A DNA stretch of 33,474 bases from Bacillota bacterium (GCA_023411225.1 JAEYPA010000034.1:1-33474); one strand, 5' to 3'; positions 8,169-16,815 are shown, counted from the first letter of the stretch. Numbers and translations are program-made. Notes: generated by a model from the sequence alone, not told the origin.

Positions 8169-9941
8169 ATGGAGAAGTACGACTATATCGTAAAAAGTTC
8201 AGAGATACGTAAACTGGTTGAAAAAAGAATGTATCAGAAGGCCTTACAAATCATGGACACCATGGATGTTAATAAGGTAAAGGTATTATCTGATTTAAGT
8301 ATATTTGCTGAGGTATATATGCAAACGGGGTATTATGATGAAGCAGAAAAAATACTATTACGTTTGCGTGACAAATCAGGCAGTCGGCGTATTATTTATC
8401 AGCTTATTAAGCTGGCGATTAAACGTAAAAATGTGGAAGACGCAGAATATTATTATAATGAATTTGTAGAGGCAGCCCCACGGGATGCTGATAAATTTAT
8501 TCTCCGCTACCGTCTCGATAAGATGGAGGGGAAGGATTATCCGGTTCTTATTGAATCCTTAAAGGAATTAAAACAATACGATTATACTGAAAAATGGGCT
8601 TTTGAACTGGCCAAACTTTACCACAAGGCAGGAATGCCGGATCGTTGCGTCAATGAGTGTAGTGATATCATTTTATGGTTTGGAGATGGCGTAGTTGTTG
8701 AAAAGGCCAAGATGCTAAGAGAACACTATTTGGGAAATGAAAGCGGAATTCCTGAGGGAGTACCTTTGAAAAATATAGAAAATGGAATCGATTTTCTGGA
8801 GCAGGAGGAGCTGGAATTGCAGGATGAGGAAGATAGAGCAGTTATAGTTAGCGCCTATCAAAAAGACCCACAGCCAGAAGGAGATTATCATAAAGAGGAA
8901 GAAAACTATCAGGATAATTTGTTTAAAACACAGGATCTAAGGAATATCTCACAGATGTTAGAGAATTATGTTGATGAGGAAAAAAAGACACTGGAAGAGG
9001 TAGAAAGCCAGAAGGAAGCAGAAAACCAAGAGGAAGCAGAAAGCCAGGAGGAAGAAGAAAGCCAGGAGGAAGCGGAAACTCTGGAAGATATAGAAGGACA
9101 AGAGCCTGCCACGTCCCAAGAAGAAACACCAATACATGAAGAGAAAACTGATGATTCAGATGATATGGAGGAAGATACAGTGAATGGACAATTTCACCTT
9201 AAATCATACAAAGAGTTATTTGGAAGATTTTACAATATTTCCGGTATACGTCTACAAGTTGTAAACTTAATAAATGATATGCTTGAAGAGCAAACACCGT
9301 ATTCTTTTGCTGTAGCAGGTACTTCAAAGAGTGGAAAGACTACTCTGGCAAAATGTTTAATTAAGCTTTTATATGAATTACAGGTGTTTCCATATAAGAA
9401 AGTGGCGAAGATAAGCAGTGAAAGGCTGAATGATATTAATCTAGAGGACCATTATGAGAGACTTCAGGGTGGATACCTTATTGTCGAAAAGGCTGGAGGA
9501 CTGCAAGCAGAAAATCAGCTTCAACTGATTAAAATGTTAAGGGATCTCAGAGGAAAGATGTTAGTAATCCTAGAAGACACGCAGGATAATCTTCAATCAT
9601 TATTTCGTATCTATCCGATGCTGACCAATTATGTGCGGGATACTATTAAGATTGAAGCCTACGGAAAAAAGGAGTTGTATGACTATGCAGCTGATTTTTT
9701 AGCAGAAAAAGAATTTGAAATAGAAGAAGATGCAGATGTTATCTTACATGTAATGTGTGAAAGATTAGAGGATAGTGAACTAGCTGAGGAACGTCCGAAG
9801 AAACTATTAGCGGAGCTTAACAAAACGCTAGAAAACATGGAGCATAGGTGTCTACAGGAGGTTGCCAACGAAAAGGTTAGAACGAATGTAGATAGTAGTA
9901 ATATTAACTTGATTCTTGCCACGGATTTTAGTAATGAATAA
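8169..9941 (+). CDS. Helical-repeat protein with C-terminal degenerate AAA-type P-loop domain
   Basis: Residues 1-190 are helical repeats of TPR-like character (MYQKALQIMDTMDVN; GYYDEAEKILLRLRDKSG). Residues about 225-325 are a Glu-rich linker containing near-repeats of ESQEEAE encoded at 8995-9090. Residues about 340-560 look like an AAA domain of the SpoVK/CbbX kind. Walker A is GTSKSGKT (384-391). The expected Walker B GGxLFIDEA is GGYLIVEKA (434-442), so the catalytic Glu position is Lys. The usual arginine-finger segment (NP-L-SRF) reads YPMLTNYVR (482-490). ATP binding is plausible, but hydrolysis is doubtful. Soluble, with no signal peptide. Starts 35 bases after the ABC ATPase, with GGAGGAAGG upstream. 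Role unknown. Confidence 0.8.
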   Translation: MEKYDYIVKSSEIRKLVEKRMYQKALQIMDTMDVNKVKVLSDLSIFAEVYMQTGYYDEAEKILLRLRDKSGSRRIIYQLIKLAIKRKNVEDAEYYYNEFVEAAPRDADKFILRYRLDKMEGKDYPVLIESLKELKQYDYTEKWAFELAKLYHKAGMPDRCVNECSDIILWFGDGVVVEKAKMLREHYLGNESGIPEGVPLKNIENGIDFLEQEELELQDEEDRAVIVSAYQKDPQPEGDYHKEEENYQDNLFKTQDLRNISQMLENYVDEEKKTLEEVESQKEAENQEEAESQEEEESQEEAETLEDIEGQEPATSQEETPIHEEKTDDSDDMEEDTVNGQFHLKSYKELFGRFYNISGIRLQVVNLINDMLEEQTPYSFAVAGTSKSGKTTLAKCLIKLLYELQVFPYKKVAKISSERLNDINLEDHYERLQGGYLIVEKAGGLQAENQLQLIKMLRDLRGKMLVILEDTQDNLQSLFRIYPMLTNYVRDTIKIEAYGKKELYDYAADFLAEKEFEIEEDADVILHVMCERLEDSELAEERPKKLLAELNKTLENMEHRCLQEVANEKVRTNVDSSNINLILATDFSNE

Positions 9942-10004
9942 AATTCTTAAAAATGTGTATGGTAAGTTGTAGTACAATCACGGAAATGACTGGAGGACTT
10001 ATAC

Positions 10005-11654
10005 TTGTTGAATCAATTAATTCGTTCTGTATATGTAATAGGTCATAAAAATCCGGATACAGACTCTATCTGTTCCGCTATAGCTTATGCAGAATTAAAA
10101 AATAAATTAAATAAAGGCGGCTATAAGGCTAAAAGGGCGGGACATGTGAGCCCAGAAACCAAATTTATTCTGGATTATTTTAATGTGACGCCACCGGAGT
10201 ATCTAGGAGATGTAAAGCTTAGAGTAAAGGATATTGACGTCCATCTTTACGATGGAGTAGACCCGGACATCTCATTGAAACAGGCATGGGAACAAATGGG
10301 TGAGCAAAATGTCGTTACCCTCCCCATTGTGCAAAATAAAAAATTAAAAGGACTCATTACCTTAGGTGATATCACCAAAGCATATATGAATGTATTTGAT
10401 AATGAGATTATAGGAGCTGCTAATACTTCCTATCGTAACATTGTCAATACCCTAGATGGGGACATGGTAACGGGAGATAGAGAAGGAAGCGTATGTTCCG
10501 GTAAAGTACTTATTTCAGCAGCTAATCCGGATTTGATGGAAGATTACATCGAAAAAGGCGACATTGTGATACTTGGGAATCGTTATGAATCACAATTATG
10601 TGCGATAGAGATGCAAGCTCAGTGTATTATTGTCTGTGAAGGTGCTTTGGTTAGTAGAACGATAACCAAACTAGCAGAGGAAAATGAGTGCACGATTATT
10701 CGTACTCCTTACGATACCTATACGGTTGCTCGATTAATCAATCAAAGTATGCCTATTTCCCATTTTATGAAGAATAATGGGATAGTGACCTTTACGAGAG
10801 AAGATTATATAGATGATATAAGGGTTATTATGGCGAAGAAGCGGTACCGCGATTTCCCAATTTTAGATAAGGACGGTAACTTCCATGGAATGATTTCTCG
10901 TCGTAATCTGTTAGATGTGAAAAGACGCAAGGTAATCTTAGTAGACCACAATGAGCGTTCTCAGGCAGTAGATGGATTAGAGGATGCAGAGATACTAGAG
11001 GTAATTGATCATCATCGTATTGGTTCGTTAGAGACCATTAACCCGGTGTATTTTAGAAATCAACCGGTGGGCTGTACCTCAACTATCGTGTATCAGATGT
11101 ATCTAGAGCATAGTGTGGCCGTTGATCCACCAATTGCAGGTCTTCTTTGTTCTGCTATTCTCTCAGATACCTTGGTATTTCGTTCTCCAACCTGTACCCA
11201 AGCGGATAAGGATGCAGCTGAAGCCTTGGCAAAGATTGCTGGAATTGAGATTGAACCTTATGCTGTTCAGATGTTTACAGCAGGAAGTAATGTTCTAAGC
11301 AAGTCTCCAGAAGAGATATTCTATCAGGATTTCAAGCAATTTACTGCGGGTGAGGTGGTATTTGGAGTAGGACAGATTACTGCCATGACCAATGAGGAGT
11401 TAGCATTAATTAGAAAGAAGCTAGAGCCTTATATTGAGCAGGTATTCCGAAATAACAAGCTACCTATGTTATTCTTTATGCTAACCAACATTATTGAAGA
11501 ATCTACGGAGCTACTATACAAGGGTACTGGAGCTTATGAGATTGTAAGAGAAGCTTTTCAACTAAGTGGAGAAGGGGATAAAATTCTTCTTCCAGGAGTA
11601 GTGAGTAGAAAGAAACAGTTGATACCGGCGTTGGTATCTACACTGCAGCAGTAG
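10005..11654 (+). CDS. ppaC: Manganese-dependent inorganic pyrophosphatase with CBS-DRTGG regulatory insert (family II)
   Basis: Hydrolyses pyrophosphate to phosphate, pulling biosynthetic reactions forward. Family II (DHH superfamily) signatures are GHKNPDTDS near residues 12-20, VDHNE at 313-317 and DHH at 335-337, with a DHHA2-type C-terminal domain. Between the first and later motifs lie two CBS motifs (VVTLPIVQNKKLKGLITLGDI and RYRDFPILDKDGNFHGMISR) separated by a roughly 120-residue DRTGG-like domain. This architecture is known from Clostridium perfringens, where adenine nucleotides and diadenosine polyphosphates regulate the enzyme. The length of 549 fits. TTG at 10005 (a second TTG follows directly) has TGGAGG 8 bases upstream. 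A strong terminator follows. Confidence 0.93.
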   Translation: MLNQLIRSVYVIGHKNPDTDSICSAIAYAELKNKLNKGGYKAKRAGHVSPETKFILDYFNVTPPEYLGDVKLRVKDIDVHLYDGVDPDISLKQAWEQMGEQNVVTLPIVQNKKLKGLITLGDITKAYMNVFDNEIIGAANTSYRNIVNTLDGDMVTGDREGSVCSGKVLISAANPDLMEDYIEKGDIVILGNRYESQLCAIEMQAQCIIVCEGALVSRTITKLAEENECTIIRTPYDTYTVARLINQSMPISHFMKNNGIVTFTREDYIDDIRVIMAKKRYRDFPILDKDGNFHGMISRRNLLDVKRRKVILVDHNERSQAVDGLEDAEILEVIDHHRIGSLETINPVYFRNQPVGCTSTIVYQMYLEHSVAVDPPIAGLLCSAILSDTLVFRSPTCTQADKDAAEALAKIAGIEIEPYAVQMFTAGSNVLSKSPEEIFYQDFKQFTAGEVVFGVGQITAMTNEELALIRKKLEPYIEQVFRNNKLPMLFFMLTNIIEESTELLYKGTGAYEIVREAFQLSGEGDKILLPGVVSRKKQLIPALVSTLQQ

Positions 11655-11714
11655 GGGAAGTGAGCTGTCTACGGAATTTAGATAGTGATTGCACGCTTCG
11701 TTTATAAGATAGAT

Positions 11715-11765
11715 AAGAGCACAAATCTGGCATTCACACATATGCCAATTTGTGCTCTTTTTCTA
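11715..11765. terminator. Bidirectional terminator between ppaC and the Ig-like gene
   Basis: AAGAGCACAAAT (11715-11726) pairs with ATTTGTGCTCTT (11748-11759), and inside it GGCAT pairs with ATGCC. T-rich on the plus strand (TTTTTCTATTA) and moderately so on the minus strand. It lies between convergent genes. Confidence 0.85.
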
Positions 11766-11813
11766 TTATACCGGATAGAATTCATTAAGCTTAAGGAAAC
11801 CAAAACGAACAAG

Positions 11814-12152
11814 TTAAATCTTAAATTGTACTATCATTTGTTTCTTTAAGAATTTTCCGGATTTAGATTGGACCTTATTGGATACAACTAGTATATAGGA
11901 TTCATTCTCCGCATATGCTTCTAAAGGTTCGATTTCAATACATTTTGTTGTTGGATTATATTTTATGTTGGTGTTTACCTGAGTACGGTTCATGTTCATA
12001 ACAGACACAGTAGTATTGTTTACGGATTCCGGGTTTAAATCAATATTAAAAGCAACTTTCCAAATAAATTTAGCGGTTCGAAATTTCAGATCCTGCTTAA
12101 CTTTATTTTTACTTTCAGCAGATACATTTTCAATAGTAATATATTGAGCCAT
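11814..12152 (-). CDS. Small stand-alone Ig-like (SbsA/Big_5-like) domain protein
   Basis: A 112-residue protein with a beta-sandwich pattern: KFIWKVAFNIDLNPESVNNTTVSV, then IKYNPTTKCIEIEPLEAYAENESYILVVSNKVQSKSGKFLKKQ. The sequence FNxxLNPxSVNxxTVxV ... YxLxVxxxVxSxxGxxL is characteristic of SbsA Ig-like (Big_5) domains, which normally occur as repeats in secreted surface proteins. Here there is a single domain, without signal peptide, anchor or neighbouring domains. AAGGAGGG lies directly upstream of the ATG on the minus strand, so it is probably translated well. It is transcribed away from the flavin-reductase-like gene. The family assignment is from pattern only, and the function is unknown. 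Confidence 0.75.
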   Translation of the reverse strand: MAQYITIENVSAESKNKVKQDLKFRTAKFIWKVAFNIDLNPESVNNTTVSVMNMNRTQVNTNIKYNPTTKCIEIEPLEAYAENESYILVVSNKVQSKSGKFLKKQMIVQFKI

Positions 12153-12194
12153 AAGAAAACCCTCCTTGGTTGTACATATCTAGGACTCGTTTGG

Positions 12195-12222
12195 TTGATA
12201 ACATTATTCATATCCGTATTAT
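12195..12222 (+). promoter_or_regulatory. Possible promoter of the flavin-reductase-like gene
   Basis: TTGATA (12195-12200), 16-base spacer, TATTAT (12217-12222). On the opposite strand ATTATA (12218-12223) reads TATAAT and could serve the Ig-like gene. Confidence 0.4.
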
Positions 12223-12287
12223 ATTTCGGAGGATTATGATAAAATAGTAATAGTAATAAATTAAAAATTAGTATTAGGAGAAGAATT

Positions 12288-12914
12288 ATGGGAAAACAAA
12301 TATGGAAACCTGGTAATATGGTGTATCCATTGCCGGTAGTTATGGTTAGCTGTAAGGAGGAAGGCAAGGTACCCAATATTATTACAGTGGCTTGGACTGG
12401 AACAACCTGTACCAATCCTGCTATGGTCTATATTTCTGTAAGACCGGAACGATATTCCTATCACATAATAAAAAAGAGTAAGGAATTTGTCATTAACCTT
12501 ACTACAGAAAAACTAGCCTATACCACTGATTTTTGTGGTGTCAAATCAGGACGAGATATAGATAAATTTAAGGAAACAGGACTTACAGCGGTAATGGGAA
12601 GTTTAAAACAGGCACCTATGATTAAAGAGAGCCCTGTTAACATAGAATGTGTGGTAGTTGATGTGATACCTCTTGGCTCCCATCACATGTTTGTAGCAAA
12701 AGTTGTGGCAGTTCATGTAGATGAGGAGTATATGGATGAATTGGGAAAGTTTCATTTGTCCCAAGCCAATCCCATTGTATATTCCCATGGAGAGTATTAT
12801 AATTTAGGAAATAAGCTAGGGACCTTTGGCTATTCTGTAAAAAAAACGCAGAAAAAAGCAAGAAAGAATTTTAAAAATTCTAAGAATAACAATAAGAATG
12901 GGCAGAAACGGTAA
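12288..12914 (+). CDS. Flavin reductase-like domain protein (FMN-binding split barrel)
   Basis: Residues 1-170 match the flavin reductase-like fold: PLPVVMVSCKEEGKVPNIITVAW, TNPAMVYISVRPERYSYHII, and SKEFVINL with a central FCGVKSGRDIDKF. Such proteins bind FMN and range from NAD(P)H:flavin oxidoreductases to uncharacterised flavoproteins. They are common in anaerobes, where their electron partners are often unknown. The last 35 residues are a Lys/Asn/Arg-rich tail that is probably disordered. The start is preceded by AGGAG at a good distance. The downstream OLD-like gene starts 27 bases after the stop on the same strand, so the two may be co-transcribed. The substrate cannot be told from sequence. 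Confidence 0.88.
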   Translation: MGKQIWKPGNMVYPLPVVMVSCKEEGKVPNIITVAWTGTTCTNPAMVYISVRPERYSYHIIKKSKEFVINLTTEKLAYTTDFCGVKSGRDIDKFKETGLTAVMGSLKQAPMIKESPVNIECVVVDVIPLGSHHMFVAKVVAVHVDEEYMDELGKFHLSQANPIVYSHGEYYNLGNKLGTFGYSVKKTQKKARKNFKNSKNNNKNGQKR

Positions 12915-12941
12915 GACACCGATGCCAGTTAGGGGTGGGCT

Positions 12942-14897
12942 ATGAAATTATGTACCATTAGGATTGAAAACTTTAAATCGATTCGAGACCTCGAGATTCC
13001 GGATGTGGATAATGTATTGATTCTTGTCGGTAAAAATAATACAGGAAAGACTGTTGTTATCGATGCGATTCGTATGGTGGCCGGAAATTACCTAGTGAAG
13101 GAACATGATTTTCTGGACAAGAAAAAGCCTATCATAATCAGTATGAAGGTGGAGCTTACACAAGAAGATCTAGACAATTTCTATCAAAAAGGAATTGTCA
13201 GCAAATATAAGAGGCGTGAGCTCTGGGATAAAGAGTTTCAAACTAAGTTGCCATCCCTTGAAAATGGCATTTTGACCTTTGAATGCAGATTCTATAGTAA
13301 CGGTTCTGTGCAGTACCGAGATGGAGTGAAGAAGAATAACCAGAACATTCCATTGGTATTTCCTAAGCTTTTTCATATGGATCAAACAAGAAATGTGGAT
13401 TATTTACAGCAGGAGATTCTACGTTTTTACGACAAAGAAAGCATCCAGGATCTAAAGGATGATGTCTGTATGTTTGATAAATCTAAAAGATGTAATCGAT
13501 GTTTCCAGTGTATTGGGCTGATTAATAAAAAGACACCGGAGGAGTTATCTGTCTATGAACTCTCCAAGCTAATGGAATATAAGATGTTCCGCCTTAATCT
13601 ATCTGATATGTCTAACAAGGTTAATAAGTATTTTCATGCCAATGGTAGTCCAAATCAAGACATCCGTTATGTCTATAATATGGATGTAGAAAAATTGTTT
13701 TCCTTGGACACCCAGGTTATCAATAAAGATCGTAATAATGATGTAGGAAGTATCCATTACCTTAGTGAAGGCCTTCGAAGTATCTATGCCCTATCTCTTC
13801 TTGAGACTTACATAGAGGAAAAAAGTACAATTCCTTGCATTATTATGATAGAAGATCCGGAGATTTATCTGCATCCACAGTTGCAGAAGGTGGCCAGTGA
13901 GATTTTGTATCGCCTAAGTAAGAAAAACCAGGTAATTTTCTCTACTCACTCTCCAAATATGATATTCAACTTCTCTTCTAAACAGATTAAGCAGGTTATG
14001 TTGGATGAAGACTTCTACACCACCATTAACTCAAATACAGATATTGATGAAATCTTGGATGATTTGGGATACACCGCCAATGATCTTATGAATGTTAGTT
14101 TTGTCTTTATTGTAGAAGGCAAGCAGGATGGCAACCGCCTTCCTCTACTTTTACAGAAGTATTATTCTGAGATCTACGATGAAGAAGGAAGACTACAGCG
14201 AATTTCCATAATTCCGACAAACAGCTGTACCAATATCAAGACCTATGCCAATTTAAAATATATTAACAAATTATACCTAAAAGACCAATTTTTGATGATT
14301 CGTGACAGCGATGGTAGAAATCCAAGACATTTGGTAAGGCAGCTTTGCTCTTATTATAGCCAGCGTGCGAAGGAAGATATAGCCAATCTTCCAAGAGTCA
14401 CTCCAAGAAATGTATTAATTTTAAAATACTATTCTTTTGAGAATTATTTCCTTGACCCAGAAATCATGACAAAAATCGGAGTGGTTAAAAGTCCCGAAGA
14501 TTTTTATAATATTCTTTATGCGAAATACAGAGACTATTTATATCGATTAGGAAGTGTTAAGCGAATGATAAAAAACAAGGGAATTCGCATTAACAGCAAG
14601 GAAGATATTAAGAAAAACATGGAATTATTCAGGATTTATGTCCGAGGTCATAACTTATTTGACATTTTTTATGGCAAATATAGAAATGATGCAGAGCAGG
14701 AGATTTTAAAGAAATATATAGAAGAAGCTCCAAGGGATACCTTTAAAGATATCTTTGACAAGATTGATTCCTTTATCTATTTCGAAAATAGAAAAAAAGA
14801 TGTCTGGCAAGAAGAAGTAGAGCTGTATAGGAGTCAGGAGATGGATGAGATGGAAGATGCTCAGGGGCTAGAGGATGAGGACGATGATGAGGAATAA
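12942..14897 (+). CDS. OLD-like AAA ATPase with TOPRIM-type C-terminal domain
   Basis: Residues 1-370 form a RecF/ABC-type ATPase. The N-terminal FKSIRDLEIPDVDNVLILVGKNNTGKT carries Walker A at 30-37. An LSEGLR signature-like motif lies near residue 276, and Walker B is IIMIEDPEIYLHP, followed by STHSPNMIF. A TOPRIM-like domain follows: FIVEGKQDGNRLPLLL with its acidic Glu and LMIRDSDGR with the DxD. This is the layout of OLD-family nucleases. Unusually, C176, C184, C187 and C190 (CX7CX2CX2C) lie between Walker A and the signature, a possible Zn or Fe-S site. The UvrD-like GajB partner of the Gabija defence system is absent. Instead the gene overlaps a shikimate-kinase-like gene. DNA binding or nuclease activity is inferred. 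Confidence 0.85.
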   Translation: MKLCTIRIENFKSIRDLEIPDVDNVLILVGKNNTGKTVVIDAIRMVAGNYLVKEHDFLDKKKPIIISMKVELTQEDLDNFYQKGIVSKYKRRELWDKEFQTKLPSLENGILTFECRFYSNGSVQYRDGVKKNNQNIPLVFPKLFHMDQTRNVDYLQQEILRFYDKESIQDLKDDVCMFDKSKRCNRCFQCIGLINKKTPEELSVYELSKLMEYKMFRLNLSDMSNKVNKYFHANGSPNQDIRYVYNMDVEKLFSLDTQVINKDRNNDVGSIHYLSEGLRSIYALSLLETYIEEKSTIPCIIMIEDPEIYLHPQLQKVASEILYRLSKKNQVIFSTHSPNMIFNFSSKQIKQVMLDEDFYTTINSNTDIDEILDDLGYTANDLMNVSFVFIVEGKQDGNRLPLLLQKYYSEIYDEEGRLQRISIIPTNSCTNIKTYANLKYINKLYLKDQFLMIRDSDGRNPRHLVRQLCSYYSQRAKEDIANLPRVTPRNVLILKYYSFENYFLDPEIMTKIGVVKSPEDFYNILYAKYRDYLYRLGSVKRMIKNKGIRINSKEDIKKNMELFRIYVRGHNLFDIFYGKYRNDAEQEILKKYIEEAPRDTFKDIFDKIDSFIYFENRKKDVWQEEVELYRSQEMDEMEDAQGLEDEDDDEE

Positions 14898-15399
14898 GAA
14901 AAGCAATCTTGTATTAATCGGTATGCCAGCAGCAGGAAAGAGTACGGTTGGTGTTATACTGGCAAAGGTGTTAGGGTATCAGTTTATAGATGCGGATCTG
15001 GTAATTCAAGAGCAGGAGAAACGGCTTTTGAAGGATATTATTAAGGAAGACGGCTTAGACGGGTTTATCGAGGTGGAGAACCGAGTTAATGCAAATCTTG
15101 AAGTAGAAAATACTGTCATTGCCACTGGGGGAAGTGTTATTTACGGTAAAGAAGCAATGGAACATCTGAAGAGCATTGGCACTATTGTGTACATAAAGCT
15201 AAGTTATGAAACTCTAGAAAATCGACTTAGCAATATAAAACAAAGGGGTGTTGTGCTGAAAAAAGGGCAGTCTTTACGAGAATTGTATGAAGAACGCTGT
15301 CCTTTGTATGAAATGTATGCTGATATTATTGTAAATGCTGAGAATTTGGACGTAGAAAAAACAATGGAATCTATTAGCACCATGTATTTCTTATTTTAA
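14887..15399 (+). CDS. Shikimate kinase-like P-loop kinase (divergent)
   Basis: A P-loop kinase of shikimate-kinase size. Walker A GMPAAGKST is at the N-terminus, then FIDADLVI with the DxD, ATGGSVIY, and a lid-like segment LSNIKQRGVVL. Two substrate-binding positions differ from true AroK. The FRxxE motif that holds shikimate through Arg reads FIEVE, and the GGG of the substrate loop reads GGS. It may therefore phosphorylate another small molecule. The start is uncertain: ATG 14875, 14884 and 14887 are in frame, and GAGG at 14877-14880 best serves 14887. All overlap the end of the OLD-like gene (11-23 bases), which suggests translational coupling. No other aromatic-pathway genes are nearby. 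Confidence 0.75.
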   Translation: MRNKKSNLVLIGMPAAGKSTVGVILAKVLGYQFIDADLVIQEQEKRLLKDIIKEDGLDGFIEVENRVNANLEVENTVIATGGSVIYGKEAMEHLKSIGTIVYIKLSYETLENRLSNIKQRGVVLKKGQSLRELYEERCPLYEMYADIIVNAENLDVEKTMESISTMYFLF

Positions 15400-15402
15400 T
15401 CT

Positions 15403-15431
15403 TTTACAAGATAGAAACTTTATGCTATAAT
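15403..15431 (+). promoter_or_regulatory. murA promoter
   Basis: TTTACA (15403-15408), 17-base spacer, TATAAT (15426-15431) preceded by TGC, an extended -10. It starts four bases after the stop of the kinase-like gene. A palindrome TGCGTA-AA-TACGCA at 15462-15475 lies in the leader. Confidence 0.75.
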
Positions 15432-15516
15432 GTGATGTAATGTAAATAAAATGTAAAGGTATGCGTAAATACGCAAATGTTAATTACTCAAAAAAGAGAT
15501 ATTATAGAGGTGTGCA

Positions 15517-16815
15517 ATGGAGCAGTATATTATAAAAGGCGGGAAGCCCCTTGTTGGTGAAGTTACAATTGGTGGAGCAAAGAATGCAGCGTTAGCTATA
15601 TTGGCTGCAGCAATTATGGCAGATGAAACAGTGACTATAGAGAATGTACCTAATGTACGAGACATTAAGGTGATTTTACAAGCAATTGAGGGAATTGGTG
15701 CAAAAGTAGAGCGTATCGGTTCTCATGTAATAAAGATTAATGGTAGTAGTATTGACAATTATAGTATTGATTATGATTTTATTCGCAAGATTAGAGCGTC
15801 CTATTATTTATTAGGAGCATTACTTGGCAAATACAAAAAGGCCCAGGTAGCTCTTCCTGGTGGCTGTAATATTGGTAGTAGACCAATTGACCAGCACATT
15901 AAGGGATTTGAAGCCTTAGGTGCCAATGTACTGATTCAAAATGGAATGATTGATGCCAGTGCAGCTGATTTAGAGGGTAATCATATCTATCTGGATATGG
16001 TTACTGTTGGTGCTACTATTAATATTATGCTGGCAGCAGTACTTGCTAATGGAAAGACTATTATTGAAAACTCAGCTAAGGAGCCTCATGTAGTAGATGT
16101 AGCCAATATGTTAAATTCTATGGGTGCAGATATTAAGGGTGCCGGTACTGACGTTATTCGTATTAATGGTGTAAGAAGACTTCATGGTTGTGAATATTCC
16201 ATTATTCCTGACCAAATTGAAGCAGGAACCTTTATGATAGCAGCAGCTGCAACAAAAGGTGATATCTTAATTAAGAATGTAATTCCAAAACATTTAGAGG
16301 CAATTTCTGCAAAACTTGTAGAAATTGGTGCTTATGTAGAAGAATTTGACGATGCAGTACGTGTTATGGCAACTAAACGTCTTGGTCACACTCATGTAAA
16401 GACTTTGCCATATCCAGGATTCCCAACTGATATGCAGCCACAGATTACTACACTGTTGGCACTATCCAATGGAACCAGTATTGTAACAGAAAGTATTTTT
16501 GAGAATAGATTTAAATATGTGGATGAGCTTTCTCGTATGGGAGCTAAGATTAAAGTAGAGGGCAACAGTGCCATCATAGACGGAGGAACAAAGCTTTCCG
16601 GTGCTATTGTAAGCGCACCAGATTTACGTGCTGGAGCGGCTCTAGTAGTAGCTGGATTGGCAGCAGAAGGAATTACAATAGTAGATTCTATTGAGTATAT
16701 TGAAAGAGGATATGAGGAATTAGAGCTAAAGTTCCAATCTCTTGGAGGCGTTATTGAAAAACTGGAACAGACTGATGAGAAGGCCATTCAGAAGTTTAAA
16801 CTGAAGGTCGGTTGA
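15517..16815 (+). CDS. murA: UDP-N-acetylglucosamine 1-carboxyvinyltransferase
   Basis: First committed step of peptidoglycan synthesis: transfers enolpyruvate from PEP to UDP-GlcNAc in the cytoplasm; it is the fosfomycin target. Seen: the N-terminal IGGAKNAALAILAA with the conserved Lys-Asn at 22-23, and the catalytic loop GGCNIGSRP with Cys at 117, the fosfomycin-reactive residue. The EPSP-synthase-like repeats and PGFPTDMQPQ near residue 303 are also present. The length of 432 is slightly above the usual 418-425, because of a charged C-terminal tail. AGAGGTG precedes the ATG. It has its own promoter and terminator, so it is probably monocistronic. Firmicutes often carry two MurA paralogues; which one this is cannot be told here. 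Confidence 0.96.
   Translation: MEQYIIKGGKPLVGEVTIGGAKNAALAILAAAIMADETVTIENVPNVRDIKVILQAIEGIGAKVERIGSHVIKINGSSIDNYSIDYDFIRKIRASYYLLGALLGKYKKAQVALPGGCNIGSRPIDQHIKGFEALGANVLIQNGMIDASAADLEGNHIYLDMVTVGATINIMLAAVLANGKTIIENSAKEPHVVDVANMLNSMGADIKGAGTDVIRINGVRRLHGCEYSIIPDQIEAGTFMIAAAATKGDILIKNVIPKHLEAISAKLVEIGAYVEEFDDAVRVMATKRLGHTHVKTLPYPGFPTDMQPQITTLLALSNGTSIVTESIFENRFKYVDELSRMGAKIKVEGNSAIIDGGTKLSGAIVSAPDLRAGAALVVAGLAAEGITIVDSIEYIERGYEELELKFQSLGGVIEKLEQTDEKAIQKFKLKVG

Noticed and set aside
8990..9095. Tandem DNA repeat or CRISPR-like array
   Set aside because: It is a Glu/Gln/Ser-rich in-frame coding repeat within the linker of the AAA protein, with no spacers.
12942..14897. Gabija (GajA) defence protein
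   Set aside because: OLD-like layout fits, but the adjacent UvrD-like GajB helicase is missing, so the system cannot be called.
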